Below the pieces are notes generated by a model that searched no databases, was not told the DNA's origin, and saw nothing but the letters and a program-made list of their open reading frames with translations. Shown here piece after piece: positions 16,339-25,119 of a stretch of DNA of 64,000 nucleotides; position 1 is the first letter of the stretch; every line of letters starts with the position of its first letter. The position numbers and the translations under genes are program-made. The stretch comes from DATBLE01 sp963719325 (lineage in GTDB: Bacteria; Actinomycetota; Thermoleophilia; Gaiellales; Gaiellaceae): assembly GCA_963719325.1 (NCBI GenBank), contig CAVRBW010000027.1:15619-79618 (forward strand), in the 5' to 3' direction.

Positions 16339-17031
16339 TTGACCGCGGAGCTCGTCTACGGGCGCCGGGCTGTTCGCGAGGCGCTGCGGGGGAGGCGGGA
16401 GGTGCTCGAGGTCTTCGCGTCCGACCGCGGGCGGCGAGAGCCTTGGCTGGACGGGCGCCGCGTCCAGGTCAAGCCCGAACGCGAGCTCTCGGAGCTCGCC
16501 GGAACGCGGGATCACCAGGGCTTCGTCGCGAGGTGCGAGCCGTACCGATACGCGGATGCCTCGGATCTGGCGGCTGCCGAGCTGCCGCTGCTCGCCTGCC
16601 TCGACCAGGTCACCGATCCGCGGAACCTCGGGGCCGTGTGCCGGAGCGCGGAGGGAGCGGGGGCGACCGGCGTCGTATTGCCGGCCCACAACTCGGCGCG
16701 GGTCACGCCTGCCGTCTGCCGTTCTTCGGCGGGGGCGGTCGAGCATCTCCCGGTCGCCGTCGTTCCCAACCTCGCACGCTGGCTCAACGAGGTGAAGAGC
16801 GGCTCGCTGTGGGTCTACGCGGCCGCGCTCGACGGAAAGCCGCTGTGGGGGTCAGACCTCACGGGCGGCGTCGCGCTCGTCTTCGGTGCAGAGGGGAAGG
16901 GGATCCGGCCGCTGGTTCGCAAGGCGTGCGACGCCGCAGTGTCGATCCCGCTCGACGGGCAGGTCGAGTCGCTGAACGTCAGCGTTGCCGCGGCGGTGCT
17001 CCTCTACGAGGCACGGCGGCAACGTGCCTGA
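16339..17031 (+). CDS. rlmB: 23S rRNA 2'-O-methyltransferase of the RlmB/SpoU class
   Basis: TTG 16339 gives 230 residues beginning LTAELVYGRRAVREALRGRR, the standard N-terminal substrate-binding domain. The SPOUT knot is shown by motif 1 CLDQVTDPRNLGAVCRSAEGAG, motif 2 GVALVFGAEGKGIRPLVRKAC and motif 3 SIPLDGQVESLNVSVAAAVLLYEARR. The family methylates a guanosine ribose in 23S rRNA (G2251 in E. coli) using SAM. It lies after cysS and overlaps the next gene by eight bases, in the order also found in Bacillus. Confidence 0.9.
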   Translation: MTAELVYGRRAVREALRGRREVLEVFASDRGRREPWLDGRRVQVKPERELSELAGTRDHQGFVARCEPYRYADASDLAAAELPLLACLDQVTDPRNLGAVCRSAEGAGATGVVLPAHNSARVTPAVCRSSAGAVEHLPVAVVPNLARWLNEVKSGSLWVYAAALDGKPLWGSDLTGGVALVFGAEGKGIRPLVRKACDAAVSIPLDGQVESLNVSVAAAVLLYEARRQRA

Positions 17032-17464
17032 TCCGACGCTCTACTTGTTCGACGGCTACAACCTGCTGCACGCCGGTGAGTTCAAGGACGCGGGCCGCCT
17101 CGTCGACGAGCTTGCGAGCTTCGTCGCCCTGCAGGGCGCTCGGGGCGTGGTGGTCTTCGACGGCCACGGCGACGACGTCGACCGCGGGCCGCTCCAGGTT
17201 CGCTACGCCCCGAACGCCGACACGCTGCTGGAACGGCTCGCTGCCGAGCATCGCGGTCGCGAGGTGGTCTGCCTCGTCTCCTCCGACTTCGCGATCCGCG
17301 GCACCTCGGGGCAAGAGGTGCGCTCGCTCTCCTCCCGGACGTTTCTGCGCGAGCTGAGCGAGCCCCACCACGAGGAGCGGGCGCCGTCCCATCTCGCCGA
17401 CCGCCTGGACGAGGCAACTCGAGCACGGCTCGAGCGCCTGCGGAGAGGCGAAGAGCTGCCCTAG
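17024..17464 (+). CDS. YacP-like NYN-domain RNase
   Basis: 146 residues from GTG 17024. The NYN/PIN fold is marked by LYLFDGYNLLHAG with the first acidic residue, RGVVVFDGHGDDVDRG, and VCLVSSDFAIRG, where SSD carries the usual catalytic Asp. C-terminal part is charged and helical. In Bacillus the homologue YacP (Rae1) is a ribosome-associated endoribonuclease encoded after rlmB and before sigH, exactly as here. RNA cleavage is inferred from the family. Confidence 0.85.
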   Translation: MPDPTLYLFDGYNLLHAGEFKDAGRLVDELASFVALQGARGVVVFDGHGDDVDRGPLQVRYAPNADTLLERLAAEHRGREVVCLVSSDFAIRGTSGQEVRSLSSRTFLRELSEPHHEERAPSHLADRLDEATRARLERLRRGEELP

Positions 17465-17652
17465 TCGTTCCCTCGCCTCCTGATGGGCGCGGCTCCTCGG
17501 CTTGCCGCGGGGTGCTCCGGAACAGTGTTGCGCGGCGAGTGAATCCGGCTCTACGCCAGAACATCTCGTTTCGAGCGCAGCCGGGCGGCTCGTTCGAGGT
17601 CCAGGTCCAGATCTCGCAGAGCAGAACCGGCCGAGCGCGATTTGAGTAGATC

Positions 17653-17700
17653 ATCTTGTAATTCATGCAAGATGGTGCTACGTTCCCCTCAACTTGAGGG
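17653..17700 (+). promoter_or_regulatory. Putative promoter and palindromes upstream of the sigma-factor gene
   Basis: TTGTAA (17656-17661) and TACGTT (17679-17684) are 17 bases apart. Immediately downstream is a perfect palindrome ccctcaa-c-ttgaggg (17686-17700) that would overlap the transcription start, and an inverted repeat atcttg/caagat spans the -35 region. Either could be an operator. The rest of the 286-base gap before ATG 17751 shows nothing recognisable. Confidence 0.45.
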
Positions 17701-17750
17701 TGAGACTTTGGCCGTCAAGCCCTTACCTGCCCCGAAAACAGGAGACTCCG

Positions 17751-18416
17751 ATGCCCGTTCGTCTTGCCACCGCAGTCCGGTCGCAGCAGAAGTCTCAACG
17801 CGAGCTCGAAGACCTTCAGCTCGTCATTCGCGCCCGGAACGGCGACGACCGCGCCCGCGACCACCTCGTCCAGCGCTACACCGGGTTCGTCCGGATGAAG
17901 GCGAGCTCGTACTTCATCGCCGGCGGGGAGCCGGAGGACCTGATCCAAGAGGGCTTGATCGGCCTGTGCAAGGCGGTGCGGGACTTCCGGTCGGACAAGG
18001 AGACCTCATTCCGGAGCTTCGCCGAGCTGTGCGTGACCCGCCAGATCATCACCGCGATCAAGACGGCCACGCGCTTCAAGCATGCCCCGCTGAACACCTA
18101 CGTGTCGTTCAGCCAGACGCCGGCGGGACAGGACCCGGACTCGGACTGCACCCTCGGCGACGCTCTCCCCGGGTCGCACGTACACGATCCGTCGGTGGCC
18201 GTGATCTCCTCCGACGAGCTGAAGAGCCTGGTCTTCTGCCTCGGCACCGGCCTGTCGCCGCTCGAGGCCGACGCCCTGCGTATGTACCTCGAGGGCTCCT
18301 CCTACGAGGACATGGCAGAGGTGCTCGACTGCGACACGAAGGCGATCGACAACGCGCTCCAGCGTGTGAAGCGGAAGATCCTCACGCACCAGCGCTCGCG
18401 CGAAGTCCTCGTCTAG
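17751..18416 (+). CDS. sigH: Sigma-70 family factor, SigH (sporulation-type) group
   Basis: 221 residues from ATG 17751, which has AGGAGA seven bases upstream. Region 2 is seen in RDHLVQRYTGFVRMKASSYF and GGEPEDLIQEGLIGLCKAVRDF, with the -10-recognition part TSFRSFAELCVTRQIITAI. Region 4 is LSPLEADALRMYLEGSSYED and KAIDNALQRVKRKILTHQ. Sequence and position after the yacP-like gene match Bacillus SigH, which controls transition-state genes. In this organism it probably directs a general or stationary-phase regulon; sporulation is not implied. Confidence 0.88.
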   Translation: MPVRLATAVRSQQKSQRELEDLQLVIRARNGDDRARDHLVQRYTGFVRMKASSYFIAGGEPEDLIQEGLIGLCKAVRDFRSDKETSFRSFAELCVTRQIITAIKTATRFKHAPLNTYVSFSQTPAGQDPDSDCTLGDALPGSHVHDPSVAVISSDELKSLVFCLGTGLSPLEADALRMYLEGSSYEDMAEVLDCDTKAIDNALQRVKRKILTHQRSREVLV

Positions 18417-18417
18417 G

Positions 18418-18540
18418 GACAGAGAGTCACGGAATCGTCACACCCGGGTGCCAGGCGCTGGGTGTGGACGAGACGACACGCAGTCGGCACACCTCGAGTG
18501 CCAGGCACTCGCAGTGGACAAAGAGTCACTGTTTCGTGAC
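18418..18540. repeat. Dispersed palindromic repeat, copy A
   Basis: Contains the perfect palindrome cgagtgcc-a-ggcactcg (18495-18511) and two direct copies of a 25-base unit of the form ggacaNagagtcac (18418-18442 and 18516-18540). The same 17-base palindrome and ggacaaa unit recur at 23782-23878. It follows the sigma-factor stop and precedes the tRNA gene. Confidence 0.65.
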
Positions 18541-18613
18541 AGGCTGAGCGCCGGTCGCTGACCATCCTCGAGCGCCCGTGGATTCGGCGCCCAGGCGCGT
18601 ACCATGGGCGAGC

Positions 18614-18686
18614 GCCGGAGTAGCTCAGCTGGCAGAGCAATCCCCTTGTAAGGGATAGGTCGTGGGTTCGAGTCCCACCTCCGGCT
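18614..18686 (+). tRNA. tRNA-Thr (anticodon TGT)
   Basis: A complete 73-base cloverleaf: acceptor GCCGGAG/CTCCGGC, D-stem GCTC/GAGC, anticodon stem ATCCC/GGGAT with loop CTTGTAA, T-stem GTGGG/CCCAC with loop TTCGAGT, discriminator T. CCA is not encoded. All stems pair perfectly. Confidence 0.97.
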
Positions 18687-18695
18687 TCGGCGCTC

Positions 18696-19934
18696 CTACG
18701 CCGCGAGCTTCTTGGTGAACGCGCGTTTCAGCGTCGCGTTCAGCGCCCGGCTGTAGCGGCCGACCCGGCTCTCGTTGAGCGCCTGCGGCTCACCGACCAC
18801 GATCACCGTCTCGACGACGCGGTCTCGCCGGACGTGGATCAGGACGGCGCGCAGGTGCCGGGTCTGGGCAACGAAGTTCGCGGAGACGGCGAACGACTCG
18901 TCGCCGATGCCGAGACCTCGCGGCGCGCGATCGAGCGTAGGCGACTTTGCCCCGGGCAGGACGAGATTGGCGAGCGTCGTAGCGGCTTCCGCGCCGCTGA
19001 ACGTCGAGCGCAGGATCAGCATCCGCCCTGCCGCCTCGCGCCTGCTGCGCTGCAGCGCGACCGAGTTCCGGAGCAGGATCAGCCCCGAACGCTGATTGAG
19101 CTGGAACTGGCGGAAGTACGACAGGATCGCGTTGTCGTCGGGCGCGTAGCCCTGCCCCACGACGTAAGCCGGCTTGACGTCTTTCGTCTGCAGCACCATC
19201 GCCGTGAGATCAGGCGCGCCTGGGCGCGGCTGGCTCATCCCGAGCGGCCGCGGCAGCTTGACCGCAGCGGCGCTGAGCTTCCCTTGTGCGTACCGGATGA
19301 TCCGGTCGGCGAGCACTTGCGCGATCGCGACGGCCTGCGTCTCGAACTTCGTCGCATCGGCGCTCCTGATCGTCGCCTCGCAGATCAGGCGGTCGATCTG
19401 GAAATCGACATACGTGTTGTAGATGCGCTTCTTGCCGATCCGCTGTACGACCCGCACGCCCACGGCGGCGGGGCCAAGTCCGCGAGGAGCGAAGAAACTG
19501 AACCGCTCGAGGACGACGCCGCCGTCGTTCTTGCCGCGCGCCCGTTGCAGATCGCGAAGCGCATGCGCCTCGTAGGCGCCCGCCTGCGTCGGTTTCTGGA
19601 AGTAGTCCAGCGAGGTGCCGACGTCGATGAGACCTCGCCCCCGCCGGAGAGCCGCGAATCCGGAATCGCCGTAGATCAGCCTGTACCCGGAGATCCGGCC
19701 GGCCTTCGCGAGTGAATCCGCGGTATCGGACGGGTCGAACGAGTCGTTGGCAGCGCGCGCGTTGGAGATCTCCCCGGAGATGAGCTCGACCTGTTGGCCT
19801 TGCGCCAGCCGTCCGAGCCCGCTCCGCGGAACGACGAGCTTCGCCAGCGGTGTCTTCTCGGCCGCTCCGGCTTCGCCGCCGGCGAGGAGGAGCGCCAGCC
19901 CGAGCAGTGCGACAGCGGCCCGGAGAGGCTTCAT
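18696..19934 (-). CDS. Secreted hypothetical protein
   Basis: 412 residues from ATG 19934. The start MKPLRAAVALLGLALLLAGG followed by GEAGAAEK is a cleavable signal peptide. The mature part has two similar halves with beta-rich stretches such as GVRVVQRIGKKRIYNTYVDF, LRAVLIHVRRDRVVETVIVV and a repeated pattern of strand-helix units around VLADRIIRYAQGKL and RYSRALNATLKRAF. No catalytic motif or cysteine cluster is visible. It overlaps the PLP-enzyme gene by four bases (ATGA) and is last in a three-gene operon. Role unknown, perhaps an extracytoplasmic binding or lipoprotein-like function without a lipobox. Confidence 0.72.
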   Translation of the reverse strand: MKPLRAAVALLGLALLLAGGEAGAAEKTPLAKLVVPRSGLGRLAQGQQVELISGEISNARAANDSFDPSDTADSLAKAGRISGYRLIYGDSGFAALRRGRGLIDVGTSLDYFQKPTQAGAYEAHALRDLQRARGKNDGGVVLERFSFFAPRGLGPAAVGVRVVQRIGKKRIYNTYVDFQIDRLICEATIRSADATKFETQAVAIAQVLADRIIRYAQGKLSAAAVKLPRPLGMSQPRPGAPDLTAMVLQTKDVKPAYVVGQGYAPDDNAILSYFRQFQLNQRSGLILLRNSVALQRSRREAAGRMLILRSTFSGAEAATTLANLVLPGAKSPTLDRAPRGLGIGDESFAVSANFVAQTRHLRAVLIHVRRDRVVETVIVVGEPQALNESRVGRYSRALNATLKRAFTKKLAA

Positions 19935-20887
19935 GCGAGCGCCTGCTCGAGGTCTGCCCAGAGGTCGTCTGCGTCCTCGAGCCCGACCGAGAGCCGGAGT
20001 AGCCCGGTCGGCACCCGGTCTCCCTCCCAGCGGTGACGCGATTCCATACTCGATTCGACGCCGCCGAGGCTGGTCTGGTTGGCGATCAGTCGCGTCGCCG
20101 CCTCGACCTTGCGTGCGTCGCCGCGGACGTCGAACGAGAGCAACCCGCCGAAGCCCGCGTACCGAACGGTCTCGACCTCGGGATGGGCGGCCAATCGCCG
20201 GGCCAGCAGGCGTGCGGTCTCCGTCTGACGCTCGACCCGTACGCGCAGGGTCTTCAGCCCACGAAGGAGAAGATAGGCGACGTCGGGCGCGCAGGTCGGG
20301 CCCGTGCGCTGCCGGAAACGCCAGAGCCGCTCGTGAGCGTCCGCGTCGCGGGAGACGATCGCGCCGACCAGCGCGTCCGAATACCCGGCGAGGTACTTCG
20401 TGCCGCTGTGCACCACGAAGTCGGCGCCGCGGTCGAGGGGGCGCACGTGGATCGGCGTGGCGGCGGTCGAGTCGACGACGACCCGAGCCGGGTGCGCCGC
20501 CGCCGCCTCGAAGTCTGGCATCGACAGGAACGGATTCGAAGGCGCCTCGAGCCAGACGAGGTCGACTCCGTCCGGCGGCGGACCGGTCTGATCGAACTCG
20601 ACGTGCTTCAGGCCCCACCGGCCGAGCTCTTCCATGATCACGCCGGTGCCGAAGTAGGCGCCTTCGGCGAGTGCGACGATCTGGCCGGGCTCGAGCAGCG
20701 CGAGCAGGAGTGCGGTCGCGGCGGCCGAGCCGGATGCGAAGAGGAGCGCCTGACCCTCGGGGGCGCCCTCCAGCTCGGCGAGCTTCCGTTCCGCCTCGAC
20801 GCCCGTCGGATGTGCGTACCGGGAGTAGGTGAAGTCGCCCGGCACTCCCTCGTGGTAGGGCCAGACAGTTGCGCGATCGACGCTCAC
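19931..20887 (-). CDS. Cys/Met metabolism PLP-dependent enzyme (cystathionine gamma-synthase/lyase family)
   Basis: 318 residues from GTG 20887, overlapping the MFS stop by four bases. Shorter than the typical 380-400 but with the fold intact: FTYSRYAHPTGVEAERKLAE, ALLFASGSAAATALL, WLEAPSNPFLSMPD, VVVDSTAATPIHVRPLDRGA and HSGTKYLAGYSD, in which the Lys binds PLP. C-terminal LLRLSVGLEDADDLWADLEQAL is the family signature end. It could be cystathionine gamma-lyase, gamma-synthase or methionine gamma-lyase; the sequence alone does not decide. Confidence 0.88.
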   Translation of the reverse strand: MSVDRATVWPYHEGVPGDFTYSRYAHPTGVEAERKLAELEGAPEGQALLFASGSAAATALLLALLEPGQIVALAEGAYFGTGVIMEELGRWGLKHVEFDQTGPPPDGVDLVWLEAPSNPFLSMPDFEAAAAHPARVVVDSTAATPIHVRPLDRGADFVVHSGTKYLAGYSDALVGAIVSRDADAHERLWRFRQRTGPTCAPDVAYLLLRGLKTLRVRVERQTETARLLARRLAAHPEVETVRYAGFGGLLSFDVRGDARKVEAATRLIANQTSLGGVESSMESRHRWEGDRVPTGLLRLSVGLEDADDLWADLEQALA

Positions 20888-22137
20888 GGAGCGAGCGTAG
20901 CTGCCGGTTCGGGTCGCAGGTCCTCGAGCCGGCCCATCCGGGCGAGCGACGGGAACAGACGCGTCCATGAGAGTGCCAGCGCGATCGTCGCGACACCTCC
21001 GGCGACCACCGACGTCACCGTCCCGAGTAGCGCGGCCGCAGTGCCGGACTCGAACGCTCCGAGCTCGTTCGAGGCGCTGATGAAGACCATCTCGACGGCG
21101 TTGACGCGCCCGCGCAGCTCGTTTGGGGTGACGAGCCCGACAGTCGTCGAGCGGATGTTCATGCTGATCATGTCGGCGAAGCCGCTGATCGCCAGGACGC
21201 CGAGGGAGAGCGGGAGCCAGCGCGAGAACCCGAAGACGACCATGCAGGTCCCGAAGATCGCGACCACGACGAGGAGCGTCGGTCCGGCGCGCCGCTGGAG
21301 CGGCCGGCGGGCGAGCAGGATCCCAGCGGCGAGCGCGCCCGCCGCCGGTGCGCTGCGCAGGGCGCCAAGGCCAATCGGCCCCACGTGCAGGATCGTCCGT
21401 GCGAACACCGGTGCGAGCGCGATCGCTCCCCCGAACAGGACGGCGAACAGGTCGAGGGCGATCGCGCCGAGCAACATCCGGGTGCGGAGCACGAAGCGGA
21501 CGCCGGCGACGAGGCTGGCGAGGCCGGGCGCGTTCTCGTCTTCGAGCCGCTCGCGCGCCACTGGTCGCATGCCGAGAAGCGCGCCGAATGCGACCGCGAA
21601 CAGAGCGGCCGCTGCCGCGTAGACGGACTTGGGGCTGATCGAAAAGAGGACGCCGCCGAGAGCGGGGCCCGTGACGACGGCGGCCTGACTGGCGACGGAA
21701 CGGAGGGCCATCGCGCCGGGCAGGATCTCCGCCGGCACGAGCTCGGGCGTCAGCGCTCCGAACGCCGGCCACCCGATCGCAGCGGCCACTCCGGCTCCCG
21801 CGGCGAGGGCGAAGAACGGCCAGACGGCGTTCGCGCCGTGAATGGTGACGACCAGCAGCATGCAGCTGACGACCACCATCAGTGCGAGCGAGAGCGCCGC
21901 GATCATGCGCCGCGGCAGCCGGTCGGCGAGCTGACCGGCGGGGAGTGCGAGGAGCGGCAGCGGCAGGAACTCGGCGAGTCCGATGAGGCCGAGGTCGAAT
22001 GGGTTCTTGTCGATCGCGTAGACCTGCCAGCCGACAGCGACCGCGATCATGTTCTCGGCGAAGCGCATCGACAGGATCGCCGACCAGAGAAACGCGAAGT
22101 CGCGCAACTGAAGCGCAGGGGGAAGTCGCCGCAGCAC
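20884..22137 (-). CDS. MFS transporter of the MFS_3/EntS type
   Basis: 417 residues from GTG 22137, selected because TAGGGT lies seven bases upstream. About twelve hydrophobic segments are present; the first begins LRDFAFLWSAILSMRFAENM and the loop GQLADRLPRRMIAALSLAL is the MFS loop 2-3 motif. The N-terminal part (QLRDFAFLWSA) and the central VARERLEDENAP loop are typical of MFS_3 transmembrane secretion effectors, which export small molecules such as siderophores. Substrate unknown. First gene of the operon with the PLP enzyme and secreted protein. Confidence 0.87.
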   Translation of the reverse strand: MLRRLPPALQLRDFAFLWSAILSMRFAENMIAVAVGWQVYAIDKNPFDLGLIGLAEFLPLPLLALPAGQLADRLPRRMIAALSLALMVVVSCMLLVVTIHGANAVWPFFALAAGAGVAAAIGWPAFGALTPELVPAEILPGAMALRSVASQAAVVTGPALGGVLFSISPKSVYAAAAALFAVAFGALLGMRPVARERLEDENAPGLASLVAGVRFVLRTRMLLGAIALDLFAVLFGGAIALAPVFARTILHVGPIGLGALRSAPAAGALAAGILLARRPLQRRAGPTLLVVVAIFGTCMVVFGFSRWLPLSLGVLAISGFADMISMNIRSTTVGLVTPNELRGRVNAVEMVFISASNELGAFESGTAAALLGTVTSVVAGGVATIALALSWTRLFPSLARMGRLEDLRPEPAATLAP

Positions 22138-22144
22138 GGGTCGA

Positions 22145-22175
22145 ACCCTAGAGTCCAACGGCGCCGCGTTAGGCT
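22145..22175. promoter_or_regulatory. Divergent -10 elements for the MFS and carboxylase genes
   Basis: TAGGGT on the minus strand (22145-22150) is seven bases before GTG 22137; TAGGCT on the plus strand (22170-22175) is seven bases before ATG 22183. Both spacings place the transcription start at the start codon. Confidence 0.55.
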
Positions 22176-22182
22176 CCGCGCG

Positions 22183-23748
22183 ATGCCGGACGGCGCCGAG
22201 AGCACTGAGCACAGGCTCGCCCGCCTGCAGGAGCTGCGTGAGGAGGCGCTCCACCAGGCGAGCGAGCAGGCGGTCGAGCGCCGCCGTGCCGAGGGGAAGC
22301 TACTCGCGCGCGAACGGCTGGAGAAGCTACTCGACCCCGGCTCGTTCGTCGAGCTCGACCGCTACGTCCGGCATCGTGAGGTCGAGTTCGGAATGGCCGA
22401 GCGCCGACCGCTGGGCGACGCGGTCGTGACCGGCTACGGGACGATCTTCGGCCGCAAGGTCTTCGTGTTCTCCCAGGACTTCACGATCTTCGGCGGGTCG
22501 CTGTCGGAGGTCTTCGCCGAGAAGATCTGCAAGGTCATGGACCTGGCGGTCAAGTTCGGCTGCCCCGTGATCGGGATCAACGACTCGGGCGGTGCCCGGA
22601 TCCAGGAGGGGGTCGTCTCGCTCGCCGGGTACGCGGAGATCTTCTGGCGCAACGTGCAGTCGTCGGGCGTCGTTCCGCAGATCTCGCTGGTGATGGGGCC
22701 ATGCGCGGGCGGGGCGGTCTACTCGCCGGCGATCACCGACTTCGTCTTCATGGTCGAGGGCAGCTCGTACATGTTCATCACCGGCCCCGACGTGGTGAAG
22801 ACCGTGACCGGTGAAGACGTCACGTTTGAGGAGCTCGGCGGTGCGGCGACGCACGCGGCCAAGTCGGGCGTTGCCCACTTCACCGCTGCGGACGAGGAGG
22901 CGTGCCTCGAGGATGCGCGCTACCTGCTCTCGTTTCTGCCGCAGAACAACCTCGAGCAACCGCCGTTCGCGGAGCCGGCCGATCCGCACGACCGCGAGGC
23001 GTCAGAGCTCGACACGTTGATCCCGGACGAGCCGACCAAGCCGTACGACATGAAGCAGGTCGTCCGGCACGTGGTCGACGACGGCGACTTCCTCGAGGTG
23101 CACGAGCGGTGGGCGGAGAACATCGTCTGCGGGTTCGCGCGGCTCGGCGGGCACCCGATCGGTGTGGTCGGAAACCAGCCGCACTCGCTCGCCGGGGTGA
23201 TCGACATCGATGCGTCGGTGAAGGCAGCGCGGTTCGTCCGCACGTGCGACGCCTTCAACATTCCTCTGGTCACGCTCGTCGACGTGCCCGGGTTCCTGCC
23301 GGGGACCGACCAGGAATGGCGCGGGATCATCCGGCACGGCGCGAAGCTCCTGTACGCCTATGCGGAGGCGACAGTCCCGAAGCTGACCGTGATCACGCGG
23401 AAGGCGTACGGCGGCGCCTATGACGTCATGAGCTCCAAGCACATCCGCGCCGACTTCAACTTCGCCTGGCCCACCGCGGAGGTGGCGGTAATGGGGCCGG
23501 AGGGCGCCGTCAACATCGTCTTTCGGAGGGAGCTCGAGGGCGCTGACGACGCGCCCGGGCGCCGGGCCGAGCTGATCGACGAATACAAGGCTCGGTTCGC
23601 CAACCCGTACGTCGCGGCGGAGCGGGGGTACGTCGACGACGTGATCGAGCCGCGCCGAACTCGGCCGGTGCTGATCGACGCTCTGGAGACTGCTCGGTCG
23701 AAACGCGAACGGCGGCCGCCCCGGAAGCACGGGAACGTCCCCCTTTAA
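22183..23748 (+). CDS. pccB: Acyl-CoA (propionyl-CoA type) carboxylase beta subunit
   Basis: 521 residues from ATG 22183. The carboxyltransferase transfers CO2 from carboxybiotin to an acyl-CoA. Evidence includes GKLLARERLEKLLDPGSF, the N-terminal acyl-CoA/biotin site INDSGGARIQEGV, LVMGPCAGGAVYSPA, and in the second half VGNQPHSLAGVIDIDAS, LVDVPGFLPGTDQEWRGII and KAYGGAYDVMSSKH. The Asp in NIVFRRELEGADD region follows. The alpha subunit lies 2.2 kb downstream at 25952 and a possible epsilon at 24958. Likely acts in propionyl- or acetyl-CoA carboxylation. Confidence 0.94.
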   Translation: MPDGAESTEHRLARLQELREEALHQASEQAVERRRAEGKLLARERLEKLLDPGSFVELDRYVRHREVEFGMAERRPLGDAVVTGYGTIFGRKVFVFSQDFTIFGGSLSEVFAEKICKVMDLAVKFGCPVIGINDSGGARIQEGVVSLAGYAEIFWRNVQSSGVVPQISLVMGPCAGGAVYSPAITDFVFMVEGSSYMFITGPDVVKTVTGEDVTFEELGGAATHAAKSGVAHFTAADEEACLEDARYLLSFLPQNNLEQPPFAEPADPHDREASELDTLIPDEPTKPYDMKQVVRHVVDDGDFLEVHERWAENIVCGFARLGGHPIGVVGNQPHSLAGVIDIDASVKAARFVRTCDAFNIPLVTLVDVPGFLPGTDQEWRGIIRHGAKLLYAYAEATVPKLTVITRKAYGGAYDVMSSKHIRADFNFAWPTAEVAVMGPEGAVNIVFRRELEGADDAPGRRAELIDEYKARFANPYVAAERGYVDDVIEPRRTRPVLIDALETARSKRERRPPRKHGNVPL

Positions 23749-23781
23749 TCTCGGCGCCGAAGCTTGCTCTTGGCGCCGCCC

Positions 23782-23878
23782 CGGTGTCTGACACTGAGGT
23801 GTGACGAAACGAGAACAATTCGTCCCCAGCGAGTGCCTGGCACTCGGGGGTAACGAATCAGGAACGATTTGTCCCCAG
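23782..23878. repeat. Dispersed palindromic repeat, copy B
   Basis: Holds the palindrome cgagtgcc-t-ggcactcg (23830-23846), which is the reverse complement of that in copy A, plus ggtgtctgacact at its left end and, on the minus strand, two ggacRaattGTTC-type units like those of copy A. It fills the gap between the carboxylase beta gene and the converging NlpC/P60 gene. Confidence 0.65.
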
Positions 23879-23891
23879 GGAGTGCGGTCGG

Positions 23892-24908
23892 TCAGGCCGG
23901 CGGGGCTTCGGCCAGCGGGCGGCGGGCCCAGGCGAAGCGGCTCGCGTACCACTCCGAGCCGAGGGATGCGAGTGCGACGCCCTGCGACGACGACTGGATG
24001 AACCAGCCGCCGCCCAGGTAGATGCCGGCGTGGTCGATCTCCGCGGGCTTCGACTTCGGGCCGTTCGCGCCGAAGAAGACCAGGTCGGCGGGCTGCACCT
24101 GAGTGAGCGGGATCCGCTTGTCGCGGCCGACCTCTCCGCTCATCGCGTAGGTCGTCCGGCCCTTCAGCGCTGCGGGCAACAGCTCGGCGCCGGTGTAGGC
24201 CTGGAGCTTGTAGACGCGCCAGATGAAGCCTGAGCAGTCGAAGCCGCCGGGCACCTGCGTGCCTGTGTCGAACGGATCCTGCGGCAACTCGCTGGTCCCG
24301 CCCCAGACGTAGGGGAAGCCGATGAGCGAGATCGCGGTCTGCAGGATGGCGCGTTGGACTCCGGAGACGGGCTGGAGCACGAACGTCGACCCGAGCTGCT
24401 CCGCGAGCCCGACCTCGGCGCCGTTGAACTGGAGGGCGCGCGCTGCCGAATAGGCGGCTTCGGCGCGGGTGGCCGCGTCGTCAGGACGGAGCTCGAGACC
24501 GTCTTCGGACGTCGGGTGGTTCACGCGGAGTCCGAGGAGCCGCGCGACGACCTCGGTGCCGAAGTACTTGTTGGGCGTGAGCCCCGCGGCGCGAGCGCCC
24601 GCGGAGAACTGCCGAGCGACCGGGAGGAGCCCGACGCCACGGACGAGCTGTGCATTGAGCTGCGCGATCGTCGCGGGGTCGGCTGGGTTCGGGGCGGCGG
24701 GCGCCTGCTTGCCGGTCAGCTCCGTGACGAGGTCGGCCAGCTCGCCGCGGCTGAGCGCGTCGTCGGGCCGGAAGGCAGAGGTCTTCCCGCCCATCAACCC
24801 CTTGGCGGTGACGATTGCGATCTGCGGTTGCGCCCACGAGCCGGCGGCGGCGGCCGGAGCGGCGAAAACGAGCGCAATAGCAGCACAAACGAGGGCGCGA
24901 GGCGTCAT
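23892..24908 (-). CDS. Secreted SLH-like and NlpC/P60 peptidoglycan hydrolase
   Basis: 338 residues starting MTPRALVCAAIALVFAAPAA, a signal peptide. Residues about 25-180 carry S-layer-homology-like repeats (AFRPDDALSRGELADLVTEL and LELRPDDAATRAEAAYSAAR) that bind cell-wall polymer. The C-terminal NlpC/P60 domain has the catalytic Cys in GGFDCSGFIWRV and His in PAEIDHAGIYLGGGWF. The family cleaves gamma-D-Glu to diamino-acid bonds in peptidoglycan. It converges on pccB and is divergent from the small gene at 24958, with no obvious operon partner. Confidence 0.88.
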   Translation of the reverse strand: MTPRALVCAAIALVFAAPAAAAGSWAQPQIAIVTAKGLMGGKTSAFRPDDALSRGELADLVTELTGKQAPAAPNPADPATIAQLNAQLVRGVGLLPVARQFSAGARAAGLTPNKYFGTEVVARLLGLRVNHPTSEDGLELRPDDAATRAEAAYSAARALQFNGAEVGLAEQLGSTFVLQPVSGVQRAILQTAISLIGFPYVWGGTSELPQDPFDTGTQVPGGFDCSGFIWRVYKLQAYTGAELLPAALKGRTTYAMSGEVGRDKRIPLTQVQPADLVFFGANGPKSKPAEIDHAGIYLGGGWFIQSSSQGVALASLGSEWYASRFAWARRPLAEAPPA

Positions 24909-24943
24909 CGTCCATCGTCATCGTCCGCAGGGGCCGGCTCCTT

Positions 24944-24949
24944 TAGGCT
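24944..24949 (+). promoter_or_regulatory. -10 element of the small carboxylase-linked gene
   Basis: TAGGCT eight bases before GTG 24958, the same hexamer and spacing class as at pccB and other genes here. Confidence 0.45.
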
Positions 24950-24957
24950 GAACCGTC

Positions 24958-25119
24958 GTGGACGTCGAGATCACGCCCGAGCCGTCGGACGAGGAACGCG
25001 AGGCCTTACTCCGTGCGCTAGCCGGAGCCGAGCTGCCCGGGAACCCGGAATCTGCCTGGTGGCAGGCCGGCGTTCGCGAGTCGGTCGAGGGCGAGGACGA
25101 AGATCAGGCTCCTGACTGA
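24958..25119 (+). CDS. Possible acyl-CoA carboxylase epsilon-like subunit
   Basis: GTG 24958 encodes 53 residues: an acidic N-terminus with ITPEPSDEEREALLRALAG, then SAWWQAGVRESVEGEDE. Actinobacterial acyl-CoA carboxylase epsilon subunits are similarly tiny and have a P-x-x-E-E-x-A-A-L helix followed by a W-W/G-R patch near the C-terminus. It lies between the beta gene (22183) and alpha gene (25952) on the same strand, which supports that assignment, but the similarity is short and the call is inference. The 266 bases after it hold no gene I can support. Confidence 0.5.
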   Translation: MDVEITPEPSDEEREALLRALAGAELPGNPESAWWQAGVRESVEGEDEDQAPD